Source: Saprospiraceae bacterium (GTDB taxonomy: Bacteria > Bacteroidota > Bacteroidia > Chitinophagales > Saprospiraceae). From it: a DNA stretch of 64,000 nucleotides. Below the pieces are notes generated by a model that had not been told where the DNA came from, did not search any database, and saw only the letters and a list, made by a program, of their open reading frames with translations. Each line of letters opens with the position of its first letter. Position 1 is the first letter of the stretch. Positions 18,943 to 27,980 of this stretch are shown in pieces. A program made the position numbers and the translations under genes. The stretch lies in the NCBI GenBank assembly GCA_028280415.1, contig JANQLV010000029.1, forward strand, positions 161,680 through 225,679, written 5' to 3'.

Positions 18943-19623
18943 ATGATGAAAACGAATATCCTCTTTTCCTTTTTGCTATTAAGCCTTTTCTTAATTACAG
19001 CATGCAATAAAGACGAAGATCCTCAACCTTCGACTCCTGATAATACGATTAATTTTTCTGATCTTCGGGAAGGCCAGAGTACCACCTACATTCGCTATAC
19101 TACAAAATGTGATAGCCTGGATCAGCTTTTCGAATATTCAGGTGATACTTTAATTTTAGAAGTAATTAAACGAAATGACAGCCTGTTTTTTGTGGAATCG
19201 GTTACACCTGAGTCTCCATTATATCTTAGTGGTGCTTTTGTAAACCCAGTGGAATATCCGGTTTTTGCCTACTCGGATCGGATCAATATTCCCAATCGCT
19301 TCGCCTCGGCTTTATTTTTCTTTTATGAAAATGATGACCTCTTTGTAAATCCTCAACACGATGTTAATTTAATTCAATCGGATTGCCGCCTATTACAGGA
19401 TAACGAACCATTTATTGGGAATGATATTGGCTATGTGGATCACTTTGAAGTCGGCGATGTTAAAATAGAAGAAAAAACAGCCGTTTCCTGCGAGCCATTG
19501 AATGATCTGGACGCTTACCTGATTTATGATGAAAAAGAGCTGATTGTCAGCCATGTTATTCTATTCGAGGGGCTTATTGGACCGACTACCGAAAGAGTGT
19601 CGGGCTGGAAAGTTTTAAAATAA
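18943..19623 (+). CDS. Outer-membrane or periplasmic lipoprotein, unknown function
   Basis: 226 residues from the ATG at 18943 (ATGATG; the second ATG at 18946 is equally possible; the frame extends to an upstream TTG without signal character). The signal peptide ends at a lipobox LITAC, followed by an acidic NKDEDPQPSTPDN linker typical of surface-exposed Bacteroidota lipoproteins. The folded part is beta-rich with several cysteines (C-D-S-L, Q-S-D-C, V-S-C-E). It lies between two secreted-protein genes on the same strand. No family recognised. Confidence 0.78.
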   Translation: MMKTNILFSFLLLSLFLITACNKDEDPQPSTPDNTINFSDLREGQSTTYIRYTTKCDSLDQLFEYSGDTLILEVIKRNDSLFFVESVTPESPLYLSGAFVNPVEYPVFAYSDRINIPNRFASALFFFYENDDLFVNPQHDVNLIQSDCRLLQDNEPFIGNDIGYVDHFEVGDVKIEEKTAVSCEPLNDLDAYLIYDEKELIVSHVILFEGLIGPTTERVSGWKVLK

Positions 19624-19714
19624 AACTATGCCAAGTTAACGTCTTTTAAGCAAAAGAAGTAGAGAGTGGAATGCTTTTTTATGTAAATTTATGGTATTAA
19701 AATAAGTATTAAGA

Positions 19715-21505
19715 ATGAAAAAGCTTTCCTCTTTTCTTTTGGTCGCTGTCTTGTTGAGTGTTTTATTTATGGCCTGGACACCTCCGGAAACCAGGCCCTG
19801 GGAAGAAAAAGTTTCTCCCGTTTTATTGGAAAAGGCAGTTCAGGAAGATCAACTTGACTTTTTGGTACTTCTGGAAAAAAAGGCAGACATCAGCGCCGCT
19901 TCTACTTTTCGTACCAAGGAAGAAAAAGCCTGGTATGTGTATGAACAATTGAAAGCGACTGCGGAGAGCAGTCAAAAAGAGCTCATTGATTTTCTGATTT
20001 CGGAAGGCACAACTTACCATTCTTTTTACATCATTAATGCGATCCGCGTAAAAGGAGATATCCAATTGATACAAAAACTGGCAGAGCGCAGAGCCGTCGC
20101 CCGAATTGTAGACAATCCTACCTATAAGCTCAATCATATCGTACAGCAGCAATTTGCCGGTCATCGTGGTCCGGAAGATATTGAATGGGGCATTGATATG
20201 ATCAATGCGGATGATGTTTGGGGAATGGGCTATACCGGACAAGGGGTAGTTGTAGGTGGAGCAGATACCGGCTATGAGTGGGATCATCCTGCACTCAAGG
20301 ATAAATATCGTGGATGGGATGGAACGAATGAGGACCATGCTTATAACTGGCACGATGCTATTCATGAGCTTAGCCCTTTGCATAATGATTCTATTATTGA
20401 TGCAAGCAATAATCCTTGCGGATTAAGTAGCCTCGTACCTTGCGATGATAACAATCACGGGACACATACCATGGGCACTATGGTAGGAGATGATGGCGGG
20501 GATAATCAGATTGGAGTAGCTCCTGGTGCAAAGTGGATTGCCTGTCGAAACATGGAACGGGGTTATGGTTCTCCGGCCACTTATATTGAATGTTTTGAGT
20601 GGTTTATGGCACCAACCGATTCCAATAATGAAAATCCCGACCCAAATAAAGCACCACATGTAATCAATAATTCCTGGTCCTGTCCGGAGATGGAAGGTTG
20701 CGTTCCTGATAACTGGTCTATGATGGAAACGGCGGTAAATAATCTCCGGTCCTCAGGAGTGGTCGTTGTTGTTTCTGCCGGGAATAGTGGTAATCAGGGA
20801 TGTGGGTCAGTGAGTGCTCCCGCCGCAATGTTTGAGAATAGTTTTACGATTGGCTCTACTCGTTCCAACGATACTCTCTCTGGCTTTAGTAGCCGTGGCC
20901 CGGTAGTGGTGGATGGAAGCATGCGGATGAAGCCTGATGTCGTAGCGCCGGGGAGCTCTGTTCGTTCGAGTATCCGGGATGGAGGATATGCCAGTTTTAG
21001 TGGTACGAGTATGGCGGGCCCTCATGTAGCCGGATTGGTAGCCCTGTTGATTTCAGCTGATCCAATGCTGGCGGGTAATGTTGATGCCATCGAAGATATT
21101 ATTGAGCAAACCGCTGTTCCCAAAACGAGTGATGAAGATTGTGGCGGTGACAATGCTTTTAATATTCCCAATAATAAATATGGTCATGGCAGAGTGGATG
21201 CCCTGGCTGCTGTTAATTTTGTACTACAAACCAGTAGTGTTACAGGGATTAACGGAGGTTCTATTATAAGGGTTTTTCCCAATCCGGTAGGCGAGCTAGT
21301 AAATTTTGAATTGCAAAATATTCAGGGAGAGGCCAATCTCGAAATATATAATGCTGCCGGACAAGTCGTATTGTCTTCACAGCTTAACATTCTTGATGCA
21401 TATCAGGTAGAACCCATTTCTTTATACGGTATGCCACATGGGATATATTTTTATAAAATCACCACCGAAAGCTCCAGTTTTGGAGGAAAACTGGTTAAAA
21501 AGTAG
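19715..21505 (+). CDS. Secreted subtilisin-family serine protease (S8) with T9SS domain
   Basis: 596 residues: signal peptide, propeptide (about 30-140), S8 catalytic domain and T9SS type-A domain. The catalytic triad is visible as Asp184 (GADTGYEWDHP), His248 (NNHGTHTMGT) and Ser432 (SFSGTSMAGPHVAG), with the oxyanion Asn in SAGNSGN. Propeptide removal and secretion through the T9SS would yield an extracellular protease for protein nutrition. The sorting domain starts at VFPNPVGELVNF and ends in GGKLVKK. Promoter not identified; transcribed alone. Confidence 0.93.
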   Translation: MKKLSSFLLVAVLLSVLFMAWTPPETRPWEEKVSPVLLEKAVQEDQLDFLVLLEKKADISAASTFRTKEEKAWYVYEQLKATAESSQKELIDFLISEGTTYHSFYIINAIRVKGDIQLIQKLAERRAVARIVDNPTYKLNHIVQQQFAGHRGPEDIEWGIDMINADDVWGMGYTGQGVVVGGADTGYEWDHPALKDKYRGWDGTNEDHAYNWHDAIHELSPLHNDSIIDASNNPCGLSSLVPCDDNNHGTHTMGTMVGDDGGDNQIGVAPGAKWIACRNMERGYGSPATYIECFEWFMAPTDSNNENPDPNKAPHVINNSWSCPEMEGCVPDNWSMMETAVNNLRSSGVVVVVSAGNSGNQGCGSVSAPAAMFENSFTIGSTRSNDTLSGFSSRGPVVVDGSMRMKPDVVAPGSSVRSSIRDGGYASFSGTSMAGPHVAGLVALLISADPMLAGNVDAIEDIIEQTAVPKTSDEDCGGDNAFNIPNNKYGHGRVDALAAVNFVLQTSSVTGINGGSIIRVFPNPVGELVNFELQNIQGEANLEIYNAAGQVVLSSQLNILDAYQVEPISLYGMPHGIYFYKITTESSSFGGKLVKK

Positions 21506-21529
21506 TCCTTTACTAGTATAGGCCAGTAA

Positions 21530-21609
21530 GCAATTGTCACTAAATTGCGCCGAAAATTGAAAAAGCGTATCTTTGCGCCGAAAATCAGGATAACCTGCAA
21601 TTGTCACTG
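21530..21609 (+). repeat. Nested direct repeats over the trhO promoter
   Basis: GCAATTGTCACT occurs at 21530-21541 and 21598-21609; between them TTGCGCCGAAAAT occurs at 21545-21557 and 21573-21585, giving an A-B-B-A order in direct orientation around the promoter. Confidence 0.6.
21544..21575 (+). promoter_or_regulatory. trhO promoter, Bacteroidota type
   Basis: ATTG (21544-21547), 20 bases, TATCTTTG (21568-21575): fits the Bacteroidota -33/-7 pattern. Predicted start is about 21582, leader about 40 nt. Confidence 0.6.
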
Positions 21610-21622
21610 AAAATTTAAAATC

Positions 21623-22666
21623 ATGCCTTTATACAATCGAGTCAATAATGACGAGTTAAAACGTCTTATGCTGGAAAGCGATGAAAAAAGAGTTACGCTT
21701 TCGTTCTATCAATACGCAAAAATTCAAAATGTTCCACAATTCAGAAATGATCTTTACCGCCTACTGGATGAGGTAAAAGTCTTTGGACGTATCTATGTTG
21801 CTTCCGAAGGGGTTAATGGTCAGATTTCTGTTCCGGAGCATCTTTTTGATCGGTTTAAAGAAAAACTCAATAGCATTTCCTTTCTAAAAGATATCCGGCT
21901 CAATGTCGCAATTGATGATGATGGAAAGTCTTTTTATAAATTGAAAATCAAAATCCGTAACAAGATCGTTGCAGATGGATTGAATGATGATACGTTTGAT
22001 GTTACCAAGCGCGGCAAACACCTGTCTGCCAAAGAATATAATGAACTGGTGGCAGATCCTAATACTTTAATAGTGGATATGCGCAATCATTATGAAAGCG
22101 AAGTTGGTTATTTTGAAAGAGCGATTCGCCCGGATGTAGAAACATTTAGAGAAGCTTTACCGGTGGTTGAGGATATGCTCAAAGAAGATAAGAATAAAAA
22201 CATCATCATGTATTGTACCGGAGGAATTCGTTGTGAAAAAGCCAGTGCTTATTATCTGCACAAAGGCTTTGAAAAGGTACATATGGTAGATGGTGGTATT
22301 ATCGAATATACCCGGCAATGTCAGCAAGAAGGATTACCGAATAAATTTGTCGGTAAAAACTTTGTATTTGATGAACGCATGGGGGAAAGAATTAGTGAGG
22401 AAATTGTGTCTAAATGCCATCAATGCGGTGAACCAGCGGATTCCCACGTCAACTGCGCGAATGATGCCTGTCATATTCTTTTCATTCAATGTAGTAGTTG
22501 TGCAGCAAAAATGGATGCCTGTTGCTCTGCTAAATGCCAGGATTTTATAGCCCTTCCTGAAGAAGAGCAAAAAGAACGTCGCAAAACGGAGGTTTTTAAC
22601 GGAACCAAGTTTGGAAAAGGACGTTATAAAGCTCATCGTAAAGAAGAAGAACTAAGCTATAAATAG
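21623..22666 (+). CDS. trhO: tRNA uridine(34) hydroxylase TrhO, rhodanese family
   Basis: Oxygen-dependent hydroxylation of uridine 34 in tRNA to 5-hydroxyuridine, cytoplasmic. 347 residues fit the long YceA/TrhO form. The N-terminal part has YVASEGVNGQIS; the rhodanese domain has VDMRNHYESEVG and the active-site loop MYCTGGIRCEKAS (about residues 196-208). The C-terminal zinc-ribbon-like region has paired cysteines (CHQCGEPADSHVNC, CSSCAAKMDACCSAKC), typical of this family in Bacteroidota. ATG at 21623 is a good start. Confidence 0.95.
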   Translation: MPLYNRVNNDELKRLMLESDEKRVTLSFYQYAKIQNVPQFRNDLYRLLDEVKVFGRIYVASEGVNGQISVPEHLFDRFKEKLNSISFLKDIRLNVAIDDDGKSFYKLKIKIRNKIVADGLNDDTFDVTKRGKHLSAKEYNELVADPNTLIVDMRNHYESEVGYFERAIRPDVETFREALPVVEDMLKEDKNKNIIMYCTGGIRCEKASAYYLHKGFEKVHMVDGGIIEYTRQCQQEGLPNKFVGKNFVFDERMGERISEEIVSKCHQCGEPADSHVNCANDACHILFIQCSSCAAKMDACCSAKCQDFIALPEEEQKERRKTEVFNGTKFGKGRYKAHRKEEELSYK

Positions 22667-22800
22667 TTTTATCAAATTGCTTCTGTCAGAGCTTTTGAAA
22701 TTTGGGATTGAAACCGGGATTTGCATAGTTTCAAATTGGTCGGCTTTTCTTTACGGTAAAAATTAGAAAAATACCTAATTTGGGTTTTTAATTTTTACAA

Positions 22801-24909
22801 ATGTCAAAACCGAAAAAACATAGAAAAAAAGGAACTGCTAAGTCGGTTCCTAAAGTAAAAGAAGCCGTCGATAAAAATATTTTACCATCCTTTTTTACCA
22901 ATCGTCGCGCACATTGTTTGCTGATCATACTATTAAGCTTTTTGCTATATGGTAATACACTGCGTCATGATTATACACAGGATGATGCTATCGTGATCTA
23001 TGATAACATGTTTACGACTAAAGGCATTAAAGGAATTCCGGGAATTTTAAAATACGATACTTTTTACGGTTTTTTCAAAGAGGAAGGTAAAGCTAATCTG
23101 GTTGCTGGAGGTCGTTATCGTCCCTTTACTCTGATTATGTACGCGATTGAAGTGCAGCTCTTTTCCCCGAAAAAAGTGGATGCCAATGGTAATGTCGTGA
23201 AAGATAAGGATGGAAATACGATTTACGATCCTTATGTGAAAGAAGGCGAACGCAATGCTATAAAATTTGCGGGACATTTTATTAATGTTCTGCTCTATGG
23301 CTTGACCGGAATAGTATTATACCTTTTGCTTTTACAGTTAATCGATCCCAGGAAAAATCAGATAATGGCTTATTTTGTGGCCCTGGTTGGTACGGCAATA
23401 TTTATTGCGCATCCCATCCATACCGAGGTAGTAGCCAATATCAAAGGTCGCGATGAGATCCTTGCATTACTCGGTAGCCTGGCCGCGGCTTATTTTATCA
23501 TCAAAGGATATAGAAATGGAAAGCAATTTAGCATCGCGGCTGCACTTTGCAGTTTTATCGCCCTGATGTCGAAGGAAAATGCGATAACCTTCATCGGAGC
23601 AGTACCCTTGATGCTCTATATTTTTACTAAAGCCAAACCTGCTCAGATTATTACGCAGACGCTGGCGCTCATTATACCCGCAATCATTTTCCTGGGTATT
23701 CGCTCGGCAGTATTGCCCAACTCCGGACTGGGAGAAGCCAGCATGGAGCTGATGAATAATCCTTTCCTGAAAATCGAAGCGGGACGCTGGGTAGAGTTTA
23801 CGCAAGGAGAGAAACTGGCAACGGTTTTTCATACTTTGGGTTATTATCTTAAATTATTACTGTTTCCACATCCTTTGACGCACGATTATTATCCACGGCA
23901 CATTGATTTGATGACCTGGAGTAACTGGCAGCCTTTATTAAGCCTGCTGATTCATCTTGCGCTGCTGGTTTATGGTATTATTGGTTTGACTAAAAAAGAT
24001 AAACTGAGCTTTGGTATTCTCTTTTACTTTGGGACGCTTTTTATCGTTTCCAATATTCTGTTTCCGGTTGGTACGAATATGTCAGAGCGTTTTCTGTTTA
24101 TGCCCTCTGTTGGGTTTAGCTTTGCCATAGCAATTTTACTATACCGATGGTATAAAAAATCAGCAGGAAAAATCGATCTTTTTAACAAAATGATCCCAAT
24201 GCTTTCGGTGGCGGGACTTTTGGTTTTGGCTTTTGGTATAAAAACGATGGTGAGAAATCCGGTCTGGAAAGATAATTTCACCCTTTTTACTACAGATATA
24301 AACGTTTCTCAAAATAGTGCTAAACTACAGAACGCAGTAGGTGGAGAGCTTATTCGGGTTTATAGCAAGTCTTCGGATCAACAATTGAAAGAAAGCAAAC
24401 TAAGGGAAGCGGTCGAACACTTGAATAAAGCACTGACTTTTCATCCGACTTATAAAAACAGTTACCTGCAATTGGGGAATTGTTATAATTATTTAAAAGA
24501 ATATGAAAAATCAATTGAAAATTATAACAAGGTCCTGTCGCTTTCTCCTGATGATAAGAATGCAATAACAAATCTGGGGATAACATATCGCGAGGCTGGT
24601 CGTTATTATGGTGAAGAAAAAGGGGATATTAATAGAGCAATCAGCTATCTTGAAAAAGCCTTCCAACTTAATCAGAACGAATACGAAACGCTTCGCTTGC
24701 TTGGAGTAGCTTACGGTATTTCCGGACGAACCGATAAGGCGCTTGATTTTTTTACCAAAGCCCTTTCTGTCAATCCGAATAATCCGGATGCTCTGTGGAA
24801 CCTGGCCAATGCTCATTCAAATGTCGGTAATACCGAAAAAGCGAATGAGTTGCGTCAAAAGGCCATAACTATTGATCCGGAGGTGGCGAATCGAAATGGT
24901 CGAAGGTAA
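22801..24909 (+). CDS. TMTC-like GT-C membrane protein with C-terminal TPR repeats
   Basis: 702 residues. After a basic cytoplasmic N-terminus (about 1-35) there are about ten membrane segments (to about residue 490), followed by TPR repeats (about 535-700, e.g. YLQLGNCYNYLKEYEKSIENYNKVLSLSPDD, split here only by position). The first extracytoplasmic loop has an acidic pair (YTQDDAIVIYDN) and GGRYRPFT; a later loop reads HPIHTEVVANIKGRDEI. These are hallmarks of GT-C O-mannosyltransferases of the TMTC/PMT type with DUF1736. It probably glycosylates periplasmic proteins from a lipid-linked sugar; substrate unknown. Confidence 0.82.
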   Translation: MSKPKKHRKKGTAKSVPKVKEAVDKNILPSFFTNRRAHCLLIILLSFLLYGNTLRHDYTQDDAIVIYDNMFTTKGIKGIPGILKYDTFYGFFKEEGKANLVAGGRYRPFTLIMYAIEVQLFSPKKVDANGNVVKDKDGNTIYDPYVKEGERNAIKFAGHFINVLLYGLTGIVLYLLLLQLIDPRKNQIMAYFVALVGTAIFIAHPIHTEVVANIKGRDEILALLGSLAAAYFIIKGYRNGKQFSIAAALCSFIALMSKENAITFIGAVPLMLYIFTKAKPAQIITQTLALIIPAIIFLGIRSAVLPNSGLGEASMELMNNPFLKIEAGRWVEFTQGEKLATVFHTLGYYLKLLLFPHPLTHDYYPRHIDLMTWSNWQPLLSLLIHLALLVYGIIGLTKKDKLSFGILFYFGTLFIVSNILFPVGTNMSERFLFMPSVGFSFAIAILLYRWYKKSAGKIDLFNKMIPMLSVAGLLVLAFGIKTMVRNPVWKDNFTLFTTDINVSQNSAKLQNAVGGELIRVYSKSSDQQLKESKLREAVEHLNKALTFHPTYKNSYLQLGNCYNYLKEYEKSIENYNKVLSLSPDDKNAITNLGITYREAGRYYGEEKGDINRAISYLEKAFQLNQNEYETLRLLGVAYGISGRTDKALDFFTKALSVNPNNPDALWNLANAHSNVGNTEKANELRQKAITIDPEVANRNGRR

Positions 24910-24974
24910 TCAATAGAGAAACTTTGTAAAAACCCAAAGGAATAAACGCATTAATTATAAACCATTTGGACATA

Positions 24975-27914
24975 ATGTATTTAAAAATTAAAAGTCTGCT
25001 GATTATATTACTGGGGCTTTCTGCAATCAGTTCACTCCATCCTAAACCTGTAACGAATGGTCAGGATACAACTGAAGAAGAATGGGTAGAGCGCATTTTT
25101 AATGCGATGAATGAAGACGAACGCATTGCCCAGTTGATGATGATTCGCGCACATTCCAATCTTGGTCCGGAGCATATCCGGAAGGTCGAAAGCCTGATCA
25201 AAAAATATCAGGTTGGAGGGCTTTGTTTTTTTCAGGGCACTCCCGAAAAGGAGCTTGAATTAACGAACCGATACCAGGCACTGACCAAACATGTACCTCT
25301 AATGATTTCCATGGATGCGGAGTGGGGGATTGGAATGCGTTTTAAAGAAGCGACGATTAATTTTCCCCGGGCGCTGATGCTTGGAGCTATTCAGGACAAT
25401 CGTCTGCTCTATGATATGGGCAAAGAAGTTGCCAGACAATGCAAACTCATGGGAATCCATGTGAATTTTGCACCCGTGGTCGACGTCAATAACAATAGCG
25501 AAAACCCGGTAATCAACACCCGGTCTTTCGGCGAAGATCGTTATAATGTAGCAGTTAAGGGGTATATGTATATGCGAGGGATGCAAGACCATGGAGTTCT
25601 CGCCTGTGCCAAACATTTTCCCGGTCACGGGGATACAAATGTAGATTCTCACTATGACCTTCCAGTAATCAGTCATGACTTGAGCCGTTTGGATAGTATC
25701 GAAATGTTCCCCTTTCGTATTCTGGCACAACATGGTATCAAGAGTATGATGGTCGGACACTTACAAGTCCCTTCAATTGATAATACTCCAAATCGACCAA
25801 CCTCTCTTTCTCCTACTACGGTCACAGATATCCTGCGTACTAAAATTGGCTTCGATGGACTGGTTTTTACGGATGGTTTGGGGATGCGAGGTGTCGCCAA
25901 GCATTATAAACCCGGAGAAGTAGAAGCAATGGCTCTCGTCGCTGGAAACGATATCCTTTTATTACCTCAGGATGTACCTGCTGCTTTGAAAACGATTAAA
26001 CAGTTTATTAAAGAAGGAAAACTGGATATAGAGCAGATCAATCAAAAGGTGAAAAAAGTATTAAGGGCTAAATACAAACTTGGGCTAACAAAATTCGAGT
26101 CGCTCAAAGCTGATGATATACGGGCAAAAATTAATCGCCCGGCAGCCAAAGTTCTGAAACGGGAATTGATCAAGAATGCGTTGACATTAGTTAGGAACAA
26201 GGAGACTTTGATACCATTCAAAAATTTAGATCAAACCCAAATGGCATCGCTTAGCATTGGCGCGGTCAAGCGTACGAAATTTCAAAGAACACTTGGCCTA
26301 TATGACAAATTTGATCACCACAATATCGGAAAGGAAATCTCGGGAACTAAATCCAAACAGCTCATTGCCAAGCTAAAGAAATATGATGTTGTGGTAATCG
26401 GTTTGCACGATATGAGTCAATTTGCCAGCAAAGGATTTGGCTTGACTTCCAGTACTAAAAAACTAATAGAGAGTTTAAGTAAACAAACCAAAGTTGTATT
26501 AACCGTTTTCGGAAACCCTTATGCACTGAAATATTTTGATTCGATTGATTGGGTCCTGGAGGCCTATAATGAGGATGAAGATACGGAAGATTTGGCTGCA
26601 CAAGCGCTGTTTGGAGCATTCGGACTGAGCGGTCGATTACCGGTAACAGCTTCGGCAAAAAGCAGATTCAATACCGGAGTTAATACTATTCAGTCTTTTC
26701 GTTTGGGCTATACGATTCCGGAAGAAGTAGGAATGGATTCTAAAGTATTGGCAAAAATAGATGCGCTCGCGGAAGAAGCTATTGAGAATAAAGCTACACC
26801 GGGCTGTGTGGTATTGATAGCTAAAGATGGACAAGTTGTTTTTAACAAGGCTTATGGCCACCATACCTACCGCAAACTGCAAAAAACCGCGGTTTCTGAT
26901 ATTTTTGACCTGGCATCTGTAACGAAAATTGCAGCCTCCACTATTTCTGTTATGAAGCTCTTTGATGAGAAACAGTTGTCGGTTAGTCAGCCCATTGAAA
27001 AACATTTGCCTCCGGTCAGAGGAACGAATAAGGTGGGCATTCGGCTACAGGATATGATGGCGCACCGGGCGAGATTGGCAGCCTGGATTCCTTTCTATCA
27101 ACAAACCGTAACCAAAAGCAAGCGCAATCCAAAACCATTGAATAAATTTTATGCGAAGAAACCCACGGAGACTTTTAGTATCCCGGTGACGGAAAAATTG
27201 TTTATGCGCTATGATTTCGTAAGTGAAATTAAAGACCAGATTTATAAATCAGAATTGCGATCCAATCCCGGATATAAGTATAGTGACCTGGCTTTTTATA
27301 TGCTGAGTGATATGATCCATTTTAAAACCGGAAAAGCGATTGATCGTTATGCACAAGAAAAATTTTACAATAAACTGGGGCTTTCTACTATGGGGTATAA
27401 ACCCTGGATCAGGCATCCTTTGACGCGGATTGTTCCAACGGAAGAGGATCGTTATTTTCGCCGTCAAAGAGTACATGGCTATGTTCATGATATGGGAGCG
27501 GCTATGTTGGGTGGGGTATCCGGACATGCTGGCCTTTTTTCCAATGCAAATGATTTGGCAATTGTGATGCAGATGATTTTGAACGGCGGCTACTATGGTG
27601 GAGATCGCTTTCTTTCTGAATCAACAATCAATACATTTACTAGTCGGCATCCGGAGTGTACGCGCAGAGGCCTGGGCTTCGATATGAAGGAGCTGGATGC
27701 CTCGAGAAGCCAGAATGTCTGCCAGGAAGCATCTGCTTCTACTTTCGGGCATTTGGGTTTTACCGGAGTTTGTACCTGGGTTGATCCGGAATATAATTTA
27801 ATCTATGTATTTTTGTCCAATAGAACGTATCCTTCGATGCACAATTATAAGCTGAGTAAAGATGATTATCGTCCGAGGATTCAAAGTATCATTTACGAGG
27901 CTATTCAAGATTAA
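24975..27914 (+). CDS. GH3 beta-N-acetylglucosaminidase fused to serine hydrolase
   Basis: 979 residues from the ATG at 24975 (the frame also opens at a TTG 9 bp earlier). A signal peptide is followed by a GH3 domain (about 35-400) with KHFPGHGDTNVDSHYDLP and the nucleophile Asp300 in VFTDGLGMRG, as in NagZ-like enzymes; a GH3 C-terminal alpha/beta domain (about 400-590); then a class C beta-lactamase-like domain with Ser648-x-x-Lys (SVTK), a KYSD motif and HLGFTG. The fusion is known in Bacteroidota and points to periplasmic peptidoglycan recycling or turnover: the GH3 part cleaves GlcNAc-MurNAc and the serine hydrolase may act on peptides or esters. Confidence 0.92.
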   Translation: MYLKIKSLLIILLGLSAISSLHPKPVTNGQDTTEEEWVERIFNAMNEDERIAQLMMIRAHSNLGPEHIRKVESLIKKYQVGGLCFFQGTPEKELELTNRYQALTKHVPLMISMDAEWGIGMRFKEATINFPRALMLGAIQDNRLLYDMGKEVARQCKLMGIHVNFAPVVDVNNNSENPVINTRSFGEDRYNVAVKGYMYMRGMQDHGVLACAKHFPGHGDTNVDSHYDLPVISHDLSRLDSIEMFPFRILAQHGIKSMMVGHLQVPSIDNTPNRPTSLSPTTVTDILRTKIGFDGLVFTDGLGMRGVAKHYKPGEVEAMALVAGNDILLLPQDVPAALKTIKQFIKEGKLDIEQINQKVKKVLRAKYKLGLTKFESLKADDIRAKINRPAAKVLKRELIKNALTLVRNKETLIPFKNLDQTQMASLSIGAVKRTKFQRTLGLYDKFDHHNIGKEISGTKSKQLIAKLKKYDVVVIGLHDMSQFASKGFGLTSSTKKLIESLSKQTKVVLTVFGNPYALKYFDSIDWVLEAYNEDEDTEDLAAQALFGAFGLSGRLPVTASAKSRFNTGVNTIQSFRLGYTIPEEVGMDSKVLAKIDALAEEAIENKATPGCVVLIAKDGQVVFNKAYGHHTYRKLQKTAVSDIFDLASVTKIAASTISVMKLFDEKQLSVSQPIEKHLPPVRGTNKVGIRLQDMMAHRARLAAWIPFYQQTVTKSKRNPKPLNKFYAKKPTETFSIPVTEKLFMRYDFVSEIKDQIYKSELRSNPGYKYSDLAFYMLSDMIHFKTGKAIDRYAQEKFYNKLGLSTMGYKPWIRHPLTRIVPTEEDRYFRRQRVHGYVHDMGAAMLGGVSGHAGLFSNANDLAIVMQMILNGGYYGGDRFLSESTINTFTSRHPECTRRGLGFDMKELDASRSQNVCQEASASTFGHLGFTGVCTWVDPEYNLIYVFLSNRTYPSMHNYKLSKDDYRPRIQSIIYEAIQD

Positions 27915-27980
27915 ATAAAGGGAACTTAATATCCGGCTTTATCGAAGCGGATAGAAGACTAAAAAAAATGAAGCAAACGG

